DNA of 64,000 nt from Bacteroidales bacterium (GCA_900766975.1 CAAFXO010000038.1:1-64000), one strand, 5' to 3'; numbered from the stretch's first letter, positions 54,132-63,333 are shown. The notes: generated by a model from the letters alone, not told the origin. Numbers and translations are program-made.

Positions 54132-55622
54132 TCATTTGAAGAGTCTGATGATATCCATGCCGTTGGCATATACCAAGAGGGAGATCAGCAAGATCATTCC
54201 CACTATCTGTGCTCGCTCCATGAATTTATCTCCCGGCTTGCGACGGAGGATCACTTCGTAGAGCAGGAACATCACATGACCTCCATCCAATGCCGGTATC
54301 GGCAGGATGTTCATAAATGCCAATGCCACTGAGAGGAAGGCTGCTATGTTCCAGAAGGCAAGCCAGTTCCATGTCTCCGGGAAGATGCTGCCGATCGCAC
54401 CGAAGCCGCCGATCGAACTTGCTCCCTCTTTGGTGAAGATCAGCTTCATCGATTTGGCATAGCTTACTAGTCGGTCGACTCCCATCTCGATGCCGCGTGG
54501 CACTGACTCAAAGATATTGTAGCGCTTCTCTTTATAGGAGTAGAAGAGCGAAGGGTCGGTGTCCAAACCGATGCCCATCTTCGATGCCGAGGAGAGGGTC
54601 ACTGCCTTCTCCAATGTGTCGCGACGCTCTCCGACATTTCTCACCACTTGGAGTCTTACGGTCTTGTTGTCATGTCCCGGAAGGGTGGCGAAAAATTCAT
54701 ATAGCGATGGGGTAGGGGTGCCATCGATTGAGATGATCTGATCGCCTACCTCGAGACCTGCCTTGGCAGCTCCCTCGCCCGTGGCTATCTGATTGATGCG
54801 CACCGGAACTCGGAAGGAGAGAAAGGCTATCTCGGTGTCTTCGCGCTTCGCCTCTTCGTCGAGACTCAACATGAATTTGGAGGGTATCGCGATCTTTACC
54901 TGCTTCCCGCCGCGTGACACTGTCACCTCTTTCGATTGGATCATCTTCAGTCGGTCTTCCATCGGATTGCCATCCAAGGACACTCCATCTGCCATCAAGG
55001 GTATGTCGCCATCTTGGAATCCTATCTTGTGGGCCTCTTCCGAGTATTGCATACCCAAGGTTACATCTTTTAAGGGTACATATTTCTCTCCCTGGGTGTA
55101 GACGATGCCGGCATAGATCACTATGGCAAGAAGAAAGTTGAAGAGCACTCCTCCCACCATAATCAGCAGTCGCTGCCATGCCGGCTTGGAGCGAAATTCC
55201 CACTCTTGCTCCGGCTGCTTCATCTGCTCGGTATCCATAGATTCGTCGATCATACCGGCGATCTTGCAGTAGCCACCAAGGGGTATCCACCCGATGCCAT
55301 ATTCTGTCTCTCCCCAGAAGCTCCGCTTCTTCGGGCTCTCTACCCCGACTTCAGCCGGCTTCTCTACCTCGGAGGTTTCAGTATCTGAACTCTGAGACTC
55401 TTCCTCTTTATATCCCTTCAGCTTCTTGGTCTTGCCAAAAAATCCATAGTATCTCTTCGGAAACCATTTGAAAATCTCAAATTTGGGATCAAAGAATATA
55501 TAGAATTTCTCTACCCTCACTCCGAAGATACGCGAGAAGAGAAAGTGCCCGAACTCATGTATGATGATCAGTATGGCTAAGGCTACTATCAGCTGTGCCG
55601 CTTTTATCAGAAATGTTTCCAA
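54132..55622 (-). CDS. rseP: RIP metalloprotease RseP (site-2 protease)
   Basis: 496 residues. Zinc motif HEFGH at 22-26 in the first transmembrane helix; third ligand in NILPIPALDGGH near the C-terminus; one or two PDZ-like domains between (GDQIISIDGTPTP). It cuts anti-sigma factors or signal peptides within the membrane. It carries a Ser/Glu/Lys-rich insert (about 72-100) after the first helix, longer than in E. coli but usual for Bacteroidota. Next to dxr, a widely conserved pair. Confidence 0.94.
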   Translation of the reverse strand: METFLIKAAQLIVALAILIIIHEFGHFLFSRIFGVRVEKFYIFFDPKFEIFKWFPKRYYGFFGKTKKLKGYKEEESQSSDTETSEVEKPAEVGVESPKKRSFWGETEYGIGWIPLGGYCKIAGMIDESMDTEQMKQPEQEWEFRSKPAWQRLLIMVGGVLFNFLLAIVIYAGIVYTQGEKYVPLKDVTLGMQYSEEAHKIGFQDGDIPLMADGVSLDGNPMEDRLKMIQSKEVTVSRGGKQVKIAIPSKFMLSLDEEAKREDTEIAFLSFRVPVRINQIATGEGAAKAGLEVGDQIISIDGTPTPSLYEFFATLPGHDNKTVRLQVVRNVGERRDTLEKAVTLSSASKMGIGLDTDPSLFYSYKEKRYNIFESVPRGIEMGVDRLVSYAKSMKLIFTKEGASSIGGFGAIGSIFPETWNWLAFWNIAAFLSVALAFMNILPIPALDGGHVMFLLYEVILRRKPGDKFMERAQIVGMILLISLLVYANGMDIIRLFK

Positions 55623-55708
55623 TGTCTTGTTGTCGTTTTAATAGGTGTTATTGATTCAGATTTATTTTGATTGTGTTATTCGAGTCTGCTACTGTGATTC
55701 TCACTTGC

Positions 55709-56890
55709 CTACCTCCGGAGTTGCGCCGCTTTCTCTTGGGCGAGTGCCACTGCTTCCCGGTTGGTGGCTATCAGATTGGGCATAGTCACTTCGTCGATTT
55801 TAGTCATACGCTCCATGGTCGATTCCACAATCCGATGCATGTCGGTAAATTTGATCTCCCCGCGCAGGAATGAGGCCACAGCCACTTCATTGGCGGCATT
55901 CAGCACACAGGGCATCGTGCCCCCGGCGTCGATTGCCTCGAAGGCTTTCGCCAATAAGGGAAATTTCTCCATGTCGGGAGCCTCGAACTCAAGTCGGCTA
56001 TATTGTGCCAACGATAGGGGAGGGGCTTGTGTCGAAAGTCGCTCCGGATGTCCTAACGCATAGCGAATCGGCATCCGCATATCGGGTACTCCAAGCTGGG
56101 CCTTGATCGATCCGTCGCAATATTCCACCATCGAGTGTACTATCGACTGCGGATGCACCACTATCTCGATATTCCTCGGTGAGCAGTCGAACAGCCAGCG
56201 TGCTTCGATCATCTCAAAACCTTTGTTCATCATCGAGGCGGAGTCAATAGTCACTTTCGCTCCCATATCCCAGTTGGGATTCTTCAGCGCATCCTCCACA
56301 CTTACATGCTCCAATGCATCTTTGCTCAAGGTCCGGAAGGGACCGCCACTCGCTGTCAAGATGATCTTGCGCATCTTCTGACGGTCTTCTCCCACCAAGC
56401 ATTGATAGATCGCCGAATGTTCACTATCCACCGGCACTATCTCGCTCCCCGAGCGCTCGGCAAGTTGCGTGATCAGAGCCCCTGCCACCACCAGAGTCTC
56501 TTTATTGGCAAGTGCTATTCGCTTGCCCTGCTCTATGGCGCGTATCGTCGGATTCAATCCGCTATATCCCACCATGGCGGTCACCACCGTGTCCGTTCCC
56601 GGCAGCCCCGCTGCCTCCGTCACGGCCTCTTCTCCTGCCAGCACTTCGACCCCTGTGCCTCTCACCGCCTCTTTTAAGTCCGGGTAATACCTTTCGTCGG
56701 CGATCACGATCACTCTCGGCCTGAACTCCATGGCTTGACGTGCCAAAAGCTCCCAGTTGCGACGTGCCGTCAGTACTTCCGCCCTGAATCGGTCGGGATA
56801 TTCCCGCACGATGTCAAGCGTCTGAGTGCCGATGCTACCGGTGCTACCTAATATAGTTATGTTTGATGCCTCTCTTGATTGCGGCTTCAT
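55709..56890 (-). CDS. dxr: 1-deoxy-D-xylulose 5-phosphate reductoisomerase
   Basis: 393 residues. NADPH-binding ILGSTGSIGTQTLDIVREYPD at the start (about 13-33), ANKETLVVAG (substrate/metal region), VDSEHSAIYQCL with the metal-binding Asp-Ser-Glu, and GGPFRTLS. Second step of the MEP isoprenoid pathway, cytoplasmic. Part of the minus-strand run; the M23-like gene is 41 bp upstream and rseP 86 bp downstream. Confidence 0.97.
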   Translation of the reverse strand: MKPQSREASNITILGSTGSIGTQTLDIVREYPDRFRAEVLTARRNWELLARQAMEFRPRVIVIADERYYPDLKEAVRGTGVEVLAGEEAVTEAAGLPGTDTVVTAMVGYSGLNPTIRAIEQGKRIALANKETLVVAGALITQLAERSGSEIVPVDSEHSAIYQCLVGEDRQKMRKIILTASGGPFRTLSKDALEHVSVEDALKNPNWDMGAKVTIDSASMMNKGFEMIEARWLFDCSPRNIEIVVHPQSIVHSMVEYCDGSIKAQLGVPDMRMPIRYALGHPERLSTQAPPLSLAQYSRLEFEAPDMEKFPLLAKAFEAIDAGGTMPCVLNAANEVAVASFLRGEIKFTDMHRIVESTMERMTKIDEVTMPNLIATNREAVALAQEKAAQLRR

Positions 56891-56931
56891 CCTTTATTCC
56901 TTATTATATTTATAGTCAGTTTTTTTATCTC

Positions 56932-57807
56932 TTATTTCCCTCGTGGCGATTCGTAACTCTCCGTCTCGCGCTCCTCCTTATCCTCGATCTCCCCGATATA
57001 GTCATAGGGCACCACCGGCAGTCCGTTGTGCCACATCCTGATCCGTATTACTCTCCTTCCCTTCGAGTCGGGACGGGGAGATAGGGCTATTACCTGACCT
57101 GCCGGAATGTGATCTCCTACCGACACCATCGGACTCCCCAAGTGAGAATAGCCGGTGATAAATCCACGACTATGCTGCACCACCATCTCATATCCCCGCT
57201 CGGCAGCGGAAAAGTAGATCGCGATTACTGTCCCATCCGCTATGTTCTGCACATCCTCGTCACTCATCATCAGCACTTCCCCGATCTCCGCACCTCGTGT
57301 CTCGGTGGTGAAGATCGAGTTGCGCCCAGGCTGACCGAAGGAGATCCCCTCTGCCGCCATCGGCGCCAACACCGATAGATTGAAACGCTCACGCTCTTCC
57401 ATCTGGTTGACAAATCGCTGCTCTTGCTTGCTCGGCCCGATCAGCGAATCCGTCACCGACATTCGCTCCGGTCGAGTGATCCCCGTCGAGTCGCTCGACA
57501 TCCGATCCGTGTCGGTCACTCGCAAGATGTTGTCGATATATGCCTGATTCTTCTCATATACCTCCATCAGCGAGTCAAGTCGCATCAACCCCTCTTCCGT
57601 AGCCGATCGCTCCGATTCCTTCAGATAGCCCGGCAAGAGGGTCCGCAACGGCGTCGACGAGATGATAAGTCCCGCCAATATCAGAGATAGTAGCAATATC
57701 ACACCCATCGTTACGCAGATTCCTACGAGCGTAAATCGACGACTCGCCACCTCCGTCAGGTGCGACTCATCTTCGATCGTTATCTTGTATTTCGTCTGTG
57801 GCTTCAT
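56932..57807 (-). CDS. Degenerate LytM/M23 family membrane protein
   Basis: 291 residues. A transmembrane helix (about 26-52), a coiled-coil stretch (65-100), then a LytM domain (about 150-275): GTVIAIYFSAAERGYEMVVQ, GFITGYSHLGSPMVSVGDHI, GQVIALS. Active M23 enzymes need His and Asp at the first motif and a final HxH; here the first motif is absent and the last reads IRIRMWHNG, so the zinc site is broken, as in EnvC/NlpD-type activators. I infer a regulator or scaffold of peptidoglycan hydrolases rather than an enzyme. First gene of the M23-dxr-rseP run. Confidence 0.8.
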   Translation of the reverse strand: MKPQTKYKITIEDESHLTEVASRRFTLVGICVTMGVILLLSLILAGLIISSTPLRTLLPGYLKESERSATEEGLMRLDSLMEVYEKNQAYIDNILRVTDTDRMSSDSTGITRPERMSVTDSLIGPSKQEQRFVNQMEERERFNLSVLAPMAAEGISFGQPGRNSIFTTETRGAEIGEVLMMSDEDVQNIADGTVIAIYFSAAERGYEMVVQHSRGFITGYSHLGSPMVSVGDHIPAGQVIALSPRPDSKGRRVIRIRMWHNGLPVVPYDYIGEIEDKEERETESYESPRGK

Positions 57808-58175
57808 CTTGCGAAGTTTTTCCCTCGTAGCTGTTTTATCGTTTTAAATCGTAAAATTAGCAAAAATTCCTCGATTTTGACGCTATTCACCCCTATTTTT
57901 ATATTTTTTATCACTTTTATCGCTCAAATTGCTTATTTTTTTTTCTAAATCATTTGTTTTTAAAAATTATTGCTTAATTTTGCAGATGATTTAGTAGAAG
58001 CATTTAACATATTTTGGCATTATGCCGCTCTATGGGCTATTTATTAGGTCTTTTTTTAATAAAGCAGTTCTTAGTGAGTTTTTGCCAAAAGATGTGATTT
58101 TCTTCCACTGATCGAAATACTTTTCATCCGAAATTTGTTTAATAATAAGAATACCTACTTTTTAACAATTACAGT
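57808..58175. other. Divergent intergenic region with the ompA leader
   Basis: Very AT-rich. It holds the ompA promoter (57953-57982) and a leader of about 185 nt. I see no small gene and no strong hairpin in the leader. Confidence 0.5.
57953..57982 (+). promoter_or_regulatory. Promoter of the OmpA-family gene
   Basis: TTTG (57953-57956), 18-bp spacer, TAATTTTG (57975-57982). Confidence 0.7.
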
Positions 58176-59447
58176 ATGAAAGCAAAAAATTTTTACTTTG
58201 TAATGGCTGTATGTGCCGGTCTCTTTGCTTCAAGCAATGTGGCTAATGCACAAGATGTGTACGTTGCTGACGAGGCAGCTACTGCTACCGAGTTCACTTG
58301 CGACAACAACACTCACTACTTCTCTAACTGGCGCGACAACTGGTTCATCGAAATCAGTGCCGGTGGCAACCAACCTTTCGTAGAGCGCGGTAACCGCCAC
58401 AGCGAGGCAGCCCTCCCCTCTGTAGATGGTACAAGATGGACTGCTACTTATAGCGTCGGTTTCGGTCGTTGGATCTCTCCCTATCTGGGTCTCCGTCTTA
58501 AAGGTGCTTACGGTTCTCTCCACTGGGATAACCCCCTCAGCCCCCAAGATTGCGAAGCTCGTAACGGCTGGAGCCACTCAAGACATGCTACTGTTACTTT
58601 CGAACTTATGTGGGATATGTTCAACTCTCTCGGTGGTGTTAACGCCAACCGCGTTTTCTCGATCATTCCTTTCGTAGGTCTCGGTGGCGACGCTAACTGG
58701 AACTTCCACGACAAGAACGGCAACGAGCCCCAGGGTACTAACATCCGCGACTACAAGTACAACGAATGGAAGTCTGTAGCTTGGACTCTCCCCGTGTACG
58801 CTGGTCTCCAATTCCGTTTCCGCCTCTGCAAGTATGTTGACTTCTTCGCTGAAGCTCGCGCAGGATTCTATGGCGACAACTGGAACAACTCTGCAGTTGG
58901 TAACGCCGTTGACGCTCTCGTGCAGGCTATGGGCGGTTTCAACTTCAACATCGGCGGCCGCGGCTGGAACTCTTTCAACGAGTGCTCTTACGTTTCTCAG
59001 ATCGCTGCCCTCAATGGCCAAGTTAACGACCTCCGCTCTCAACTCGTAGCTTGCGGCGAAAAGGTGGCTGAGCTCGAAGCTCAACTCCCCTGCCCCGAGG
59101 TTAAGCCCGTTGAATGCAAGAACGCTCCTCTCATGGCTACTGTTCGCTTCACTATCAACAGTGCTAAGATCCTCCCCACTGAAGAGGTGAACATCTACAC
59201 TATGGCTGAGTGGCTTAAGGCTAACCCCAACGAGAAGATCATTATCGCCGGTTATGCTGACAAGGATACCGGTACTTCCGACTACAACTTGAAGCTCTCT
59301 GAGCGTCGTGCTAACGCCGTTAAGGATGTCCTCGTTAACACTTACGGCATCGACGAAAGCCGCCTCAACGCTTGCGCATTCGGTTCTGATGTTCAGGAAT
59401 ATCCTGCTCACAACGACTGGAACCGTATCGTAATCTTCAAGCAGTAA
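58176..59447 (+). CDS. OmpA family outer-membrane porin
   Basis: 423 residues. Signal peptide with cleavage after NANA (about 1-25), an eight-strand-type beta-barrel region (about 45-270, rich in alternating aromatic strands such as FIEISAGGNQPF), a short coiled segment (VNDLRSQLVACGEKVAELEAQ, about 287-307), and a C-terminal OmpA peptidoglycan-binding domain with AGYADKDTGTSDYNLKLSERRA (the conserved Asp and Arg). A major structural outer-membrane protein; highly expressed by its codon use and strong promoter. Monocistronic. Confidence 0.93.
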   Translation: MKAKNFYFVMAVCAGLFASSNVANAQDVYVADEAATATEFTCDNNTHYFSNWRDNWFIEISAGGNQPFVERGNRHSEAALPSVDGTRWTATYSVGFGRWISPYLGLRLKGAYGSLHWDNPLSPQDCEARNGWSHSRHATVTFELMWDMFNSLGGVNANRVFSIIPFVGLGGDANWNFHDKNGNEPQGTNIRDYKYNEWKSVAWTLPVYAGLQFRFRLCKYVDFFAEARAGFYGDNWNNSAVGNAVDALVQAMGGFNFNIGGRGWNSFNECSYVSQIAALNGQVNDLRSQLVACGEKVAELEAQLPCPEVKPVECKNAPLMATVRFTINSAKILPTEEVNIYTMAEWLKANPNEKIIIAGYADKDTGTSDYNLKLSERRANAVKDVLVNTYGIDESRLNACAFGSDVQEYPAHNDWNRIVIFKQ

Positions 59448-59466
59448 TCCATCCCAACCCAATAAA

Positions 59467-59498
59467 GAAAGGAGACTCCAAGGAGCCTCCTTTTTTTA
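59467..59498 (+). terminator. Terminator of the OmpA-family gene
   Basis: AAAGGAG pairs with CTCCTTT with inner CTCC/GGAG pairing (59467-59493), followed by a T-run. Confidence 0.7.
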
Positions 59499-59503
59499 TT
59501 GCC

Positions 59504-59638
59504 CGCCTCAGCCTTCCCGCCCCAGCCTACCCGCCTCAGCCAGCTCGCCTCAGCCTACCCGCCTCAGCCCGCCTCAGCCAGCTCGCCTCAGCCAGCTTCA
59601 GCCCGGTCTTCACGGCTCAGCCAGCCCGCTTCAGCCCT
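59504..59638 (+). repeat. GC-rich CGCCTCAGCC short tandem repeat
   Basis: CGCCTCAG begins at 59504, 59532, 59546, 59560, 59570 and 59584, so units are 14, 14, 10 and 14 bp, with AGCT or TACC fillers, and degrade towards 59638. Almost pure C/G/T-A-poor sequence in an AT-rich gap. It contains an open frame of 63 codons that looks accidental. The rest of 59639-59852 shows nothing I can name. Confidence 0.65.
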
Positions 59639-59852
59639 CCTCTTGGGGCGAATCCTACTGTTTCCGGCAGTTTGGCTGCCGGATCTTTAGCCCCCTCGGC
59701 TCCATCTGCATGCTTTGGCTTGCTCCTCTTACCTGCCTAAATATCAAGTATATACGCCCCGATTTTACTTTTAATTGACTACTTGCTGTGAAAGTATGTT
59801 CAATAACATATCTTTTCTCCCCCTTCTTTACCCATTTTTCCTCCCCTTTTTT

Positions 59853-59883
59853 ATTGATATCTTAAATATATTTTGTAAGTTTG
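59853..59883 (+). promoter_or_regulatory. Promoter of gdhA
   Basis: ATTG (59853-59856), 19-bp spacer, TAAGTTTG (59876-59883). Leader about 57 nt. Confidence 0.6.
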
Positions 59884-59947
59884 CATCAAATTTAATACCC
59901 CCTTACAAGGGATATCATTTAGAACACTTAAATCTAAACTGATTAGC

Positions 59948-61282
59948 ATGAATATTAATGAGATCATGGCCAATCTTGAGGCCAAGCATCCCGGAGAGAA
60001 AGAATTCCTCCAGGCAGTTAAGGAAGTTCTCCTTTGTGTAGAAGACGTTTACAACCAGCACCCCGAGTACGAAAAAGCTCGTATCATCGAACGTATGGTA
60101 GAGCCCGACCGTATCTTCACTTTCCGCGTGTCCTGGGTTGACGACAAAGGCGAAGTGCAGAACAACATCGGCTATCGCGTTCAATTCAACAACGCCATCG
60201 GCCCCTACAAGGGCGGTATCCGTTTCCATGCTTCTGTCAACCTCTCTATCCTCAAATTCCTCGGATTCGAACAGACTTTCAAAAACGCTCTTACTACTCT
60301 CCCCATGGGTGGTGGTAAAGGTGGTTCCGACTTCAGCCCCCGCGGCAAGAGCGATGGCGAAATCATGCGTTTCTGCCAAGCTTTCGTTATGGAACTCTGG
60401 CGCAACCTCGGTCCCGACCGTGACGTTCCCGCTGGCGATATCGGCGTAGGTGGCCGCGAAGTTGGATATATGTATGGTATGTACAAGAAACTCGCTCGCG
60501 AGAACACAGGTACTTTCACCGGCAAGGGCCTCTCTTTCGGCGGTAGCCGTATCCGCCCTGAAGCTACCGGCTTCGGCGCTCTCTATTTCGTTGAGCAAAT
60601 GCTCAAGGACCTCGGTACTGACATCAAGGGCAAAACTATCGCTATCTCCGGATTCGGTAACGTTGCTTGGGGTGCCGCTACTAAGGCTACTGAACTCGGC
60701 GGTAAGGTCGTGACTATCTCCGGCCCCGACGGTTACATCTACGACCCCGCCGGTCTCGACGCTGAAAAGATCGCTTATATGCTCGAACTTCGCGCTTCCG
60801 GCAATGACGTTGTCGCTCCTTACGCTGACAAGTTCCCCGGTTCTCAGTTCTTCCCCGGCCGCAAGCCTTGGGAGCAGAAGGTAGACATCGCTCTCCCTTG
60901 CGCTACTCAGAACGAGCTCGGCGAGGCTGACGCTAAGGCCCTTATCGCCAACAATGTCCTCATGGTGGCTGAAGTTTCCAACATGGGCTGTACTGCTGAA
61001 GCTATCGATGCTTTCATCTCCAACAAGACTCCTTACGCTCCCGGTAAGGCTGTTAACGCCGGCGGCGTAGCTGTTTCAGGCCTCGAGATGACTCAAGATG
61101 CTGAGCACCTCCAGTGGAGCGCTAAGAAGGTGGACGAAATGCTCCACGAAATCATGTTCAACATCCACGAAGCTTGCGTTGAATATGGTAAGGAAGAGGG
61201 CTATATCAACTACATGAAGGGCGCTAACATCGCCGGCTTCCTCAAAGTAGCTGACGCTATGATGGCTCAAGGTGTGATCTAA
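59948..61282 (+). CDS. gdhA: Glutamate dehydrogenase (NADP-type, hexameric)
   Basis: 444 residues, the length of the hexameric class. FRVSWVDDKGEVQNNIGYRVQFN, then PYKGGIRFH, and the catalytic-lysine motif LPMGGGKGGSDF (near 118-129). The Rossmann part has AISGFGNVAWGAATKATELG. It joins ammonium and 2-oxoglutarate to glutamate. Codon use is that of a highly expressed gene. Monocistronic, with promoter and perfect terminator. It matches ald and sdaA as ammonia-linked enzymes of the window. Confidence 0.97.
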   Translation: MNINEIMANLEAKHPGEKEFLQAVKEVLLCVEDVYNQHPEYEKARIIERMVEPDRIFTFRVSWVDDKGEVQNNIGYRVQFNNAIGPYKGGIRFHASVNLSILKFLGFEQTFKNALTTLPMGGGKGGSDFSPRGKSDGEIMRFCQAFVMELWRNLGPDRDVPAGDIGVGGREVGYMYGMYKKLARENTGTFTGKGLSFGGSRIRPEATGFGALYFVEQMLKDLGTDIKGKTIAISGFGNVAWGAATKATELGGKVVTISGPDGYIYDPAGLDAEKIAYMLELRASGNDVVAPYADKFPGSQFFPGRKPWEQKVDIALPCATQNELGEADAKALIANNVLMVAEVSNMGCTAEAIDAFISNKTPYAPGKAVNAGGVAVSGLEMTQDAEHLQWSAKKVDEMLHEIMFNIHEACVEYGKEEGYINYMKGANIAGFLKVADAMMAQGVI

Positions 61283-61307
61283 TCTTTATCCCACTATATC
61301 TCTAACC

Positions 61308-61346
61308 AAGAGGTGTCTACCACGCAGTAGACACCTCTTCTTTTTT
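61308..61346 (+). terminator. Terminator of gdhA
   Basis: AAGAGGTGTCTAC (61308-61320) pairs perfectly with GTAGACACCTCTT (61327-61339); a T-run follows at 61341-61346. Confidence 0.9.
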
Positions 61347-61429
61347 CTCCACCCCACTCACCCACATCCCCCTATTATTCACTAATCACTAATATCTAAT
61401 CACTAATCACTGCCGCCGAATTGCTTCTG

Positions 61430-61444
61430 TGAACGCGCTCTTAA
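61430..61444 (+). repeat. GAACGCGCTCTWA element upstream of the ATPase gene
   Basis: TGAACGCGCTCTTAA. With 62654-62663 it gives a 10-bp direct repeat (CGCGCTCTTA) around the ATPase gene. Just before it (about 61379-61411) is a short run of TAATCACTAATCAC repeats. Confidence 0.6.
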
Positions 61445-61468
61445 ATGCTTGTTAAAATATCCGGATTA

Positions 61469-61500
61469 TTTGCTTTTTTCATTTTTTATTGCGTAATTTG
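61469..61500 (+). promoter_or_regulatory. Probable promoter of the COG1672-like ATPase gene
   Basis: TTTG (61469-61472), 21-bp spacer, TAATTTG (61494-61500), one base short of TAnnTTTG. Unlike the COG1373 genes, no 33-bp repeat array surrounds it. Confidence 0.45.
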
Positions 61501-61526
61501 CGCAACATAAAAAACGCAATACTGCT

Positions 61527-62651
61527 ATGGTGAAACTTAATAACCCTTTCGTGGTGTATGGATATAAGGGCCCGGAGTATTTCTGCGACCGTGTCGCGGA
61601 GTGTAATAAACTCTCTTCTACGCTTAGAAATGAGCGTAATGTTACACTCGTTTCCCCAAGAAGAATGGGGAAGACCGGCTTGATCCATCATCTCTTCAAT
61701 AAGCTGGAAACGGAGGATAAGGATTGCAAGTGTTTTTATATTGACATTTATGCAACCAAAAATGTTGAACAGTTTGTCCAAACTTTGGGCGCTGCCGTTC
61801 TCGGAAAACTTGACAATTTATCTCAATCAGCACTCAGAAAACTCCAGGATTTCTTCAGTGCATGGAGGCCGGCGATCACTTTTGACCCTCTCTCGGGTGT
61901 ACCCACCGTAACATTGGATATCAAGCCAAGTGAGGGGAATGAAAGCCTTAAACAGATCTTTGAATATATGAAGATGTCGGGCAAACGTTGTTATGTCGCC
62001 ATCGACGAGTTTCAACAGATTCAAAAATACCCGGATGCCGGTTTGGAGGCGTTCCTGCGCTCATATATTCAGTTTCTGCCCAATGTCTATTTCATCTTCT
62101 CCGGAAGTCATCAGCACATGATGGAAGAGATGTTCTTATCGGCAAACCGTCCTTTCTTTCAAAGTTCGATGGTGATGTCTCTTAATAGCATCGATTTCGA
62201 TGATTATTGCCGTTTTGCCAATAAGATGCTTGAGAGGCAATGTCGTTCGATCAGCAGCGATGTCTTCAAAAAGATATATGATTTTGCCGGTGGTATTACA
62301 TGGTATATACAGGCTGTCTTGCATGGAATTTATGAGCATCCGGACCAGATTATCGATTATACACTTGTGGATGATGTAGTGAAAGAGCTCGTTGTTGAGC
62401 AATCGGATACGTTCCAAAGCTATTGTGCCTGGTTGACCGACAATCAGTTATCTCTTCTCAAAGCAATAGCATGCGAGAAGAGTGTGAAATCTCCTCTCGC
62501 TCAGCAATTTATCCAGACCCATCATCTCCCTGCCACCAGCAGTATTAAGACTGCCCTTCGCACATTAGAAGACAAAATGCTTGTACGTAAAACACCCAAA
62601 GAAGGTTACCAAATAAGCGACAAACTATTCGCCCTCTGGCTCCAACATTAG
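61527..62651 (+). CDS. AAA ATPase of the COG1672/PF01637 type
   Basis: 374 residues. N-terminal NPFVVYGYKGPEYFCDR is the family entry; the P-loop is SPRRMGKT near 48-55, Walker B CYVAIDEFQQI near 157-167, and IFSGSHQHMMEEMF follows as sensor region. The C-terminal 90 residues are a winged-helix-like end (LLKAIACEKSVKSPLAQQFIQ, ALRTLEDKMLVRKT). This STAND-like family is multicopy in Bacteroidota and of unknown role. AT-rich relative to gdhA. Bounded by GAACGCGCTCT elements on both sides; the 3' one overlaps its stop codon. Confidence 0.85.
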   Translation: MVKLNNPFVVYGYKGPEYFCDRVAECNKLSSTLRNERNVTLVSPRRMGKTGLIHHLFNKLETEDKDCKCFYIDIYATKNVEQFVQTLGAAVLGKLDNLSQSALRKLQDFFSAWRPAITFDPLSGVPTVTLDIKPSEGNESLKQIFEYMKMSGKRCYVAIDEFQQIQKYPDAGLEAFLRSYIQFLPNVYFIFSGSHQHMMEEMFLSANRPFFQSSMVMSLNSIDFDDYCRFANKMLERQCRSISSDVFKKIYDFAGGITWYIQAVLHGIYEHPDQIIDYTLVDDVVKELVVEQSDTFQSYCAWLTDNQLSLLKAIACEKSVKSPLAQQFIQTHHLPATSSIKTALRTLEDKMLVRKTPKEGYQISDKLFALWLQH

Positions 62652-62676
62652 AGCGCGCTCTTAGCACGCATTCTAA
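62648..62676. repeat. GAACGCGCTCTWA element, palindromic form
   Basis: TTAGAGCGCGCTCTTA (62648-62663) is a near-perfect palindrome of the half-site and contains the ATPase stop (62649-62651). A degenerate copy CACGCATTCTAAT (62665-62676) follows, reaching the stop of the convergent HAD gene. Confidence 0.6.
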
Positions 62677-63333
62677 TCATATATTCGGTTTTGTGGCGAT
62701 GGCGGCTATTTCGGCGGTGTCGCTGATGATGTGGTCGGCGCAGGCTTTGCGTAGCTCTGAAGCGGGTCGGAAGCCCCAAGTGACTCCTGCCGACTCGACA
62801 CAGGCTCGCCGCGCTGTCTCCATGTCTACCGCCGAGTCCCCTACCATCAATACTTCTTGCTTCGGCGTCGGACATTCATTCAAGATGGCAAACAGTATCG
62901 AGGGATCCGGCTTACGTGGATACCCCGGCTGCTCTCCTCTGACCACAGCAAAATCGATGTCGCCGAAGTAGTGTCTGATGATCTTGTCGACTGCCCCCTG
63001 ATATTTGTTGGAGGCTACTGCCATCTTCACCCCTTGCGATTGCAAGTCGCGCAGAAGATCCTCTACTCCGGGATAGGGTCGGGTCATATCCGTGCAGTGA
63101 TCATCGTAATATTCGCGGAAGTCTGCCAAAAGTTGATCGATCTCTCCCTCCGCAGCATCCGGCGCTGCACGTTCCAATAGCTTCCTTACGCCATTCCCCA
63201 CCATATAGTTGTAGGCCGATAGCGAGTGCTCCGAATAGCCATTCTTCTTCAAAGCATAGTTGCAGGCACTCCCCAAGTCGGAAATCGTGTTGAGCAATGT
63301 GCCGTCAAGATCAAATATCACTAATTTCTTCAT
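62677..63333 (-). CDS. HAD family hydrolase, phosphoglycolate phosphatase-like
   Basis: 218 residues. Motif I FDLDGTLLNT (nucleophile Asp 8, acid Asp 10), cap domain (about 15-85), motif II in MAVASNKYQG, motif III Lys in RKPDPS, and motif IV MVGDSAVDMETARRA. Matches the Gph/YbiV-like phosphoglycolate phosphatase group. It removes a phosphate from a small metabolite; exact substrate inferred. 69 bp upstream lies the next minus-strand gene's stop. Confidence 0.88.
   Translation of the reverse strand: MKKLVIFDLDGTLLNTISDLGSACNYALKKNGYSEHSLSAYNYMVGNGVRKLLERAAPDAAEGEIDQLLADFREYYDDHCTDMTRPYPGVEDLLRDLQSQGVKMAVASNKYQGAVDKIIRHYFGDIDFAVVRGEQPGYPRKPDPSILFAILNECPTPKQEVLMVGDSAVDMETARRACVESAGVTWGFRPASELRKACADHIISDTAEIAAIATKPNI

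Noticed and set aside
59499..59690. 63-codon frame rich in Pro, Ala, Ser and Gln
   Set aside because: It is created by the CGCCTCAGCC repeat; no signal, no conserved pattern and no promoter of its own.
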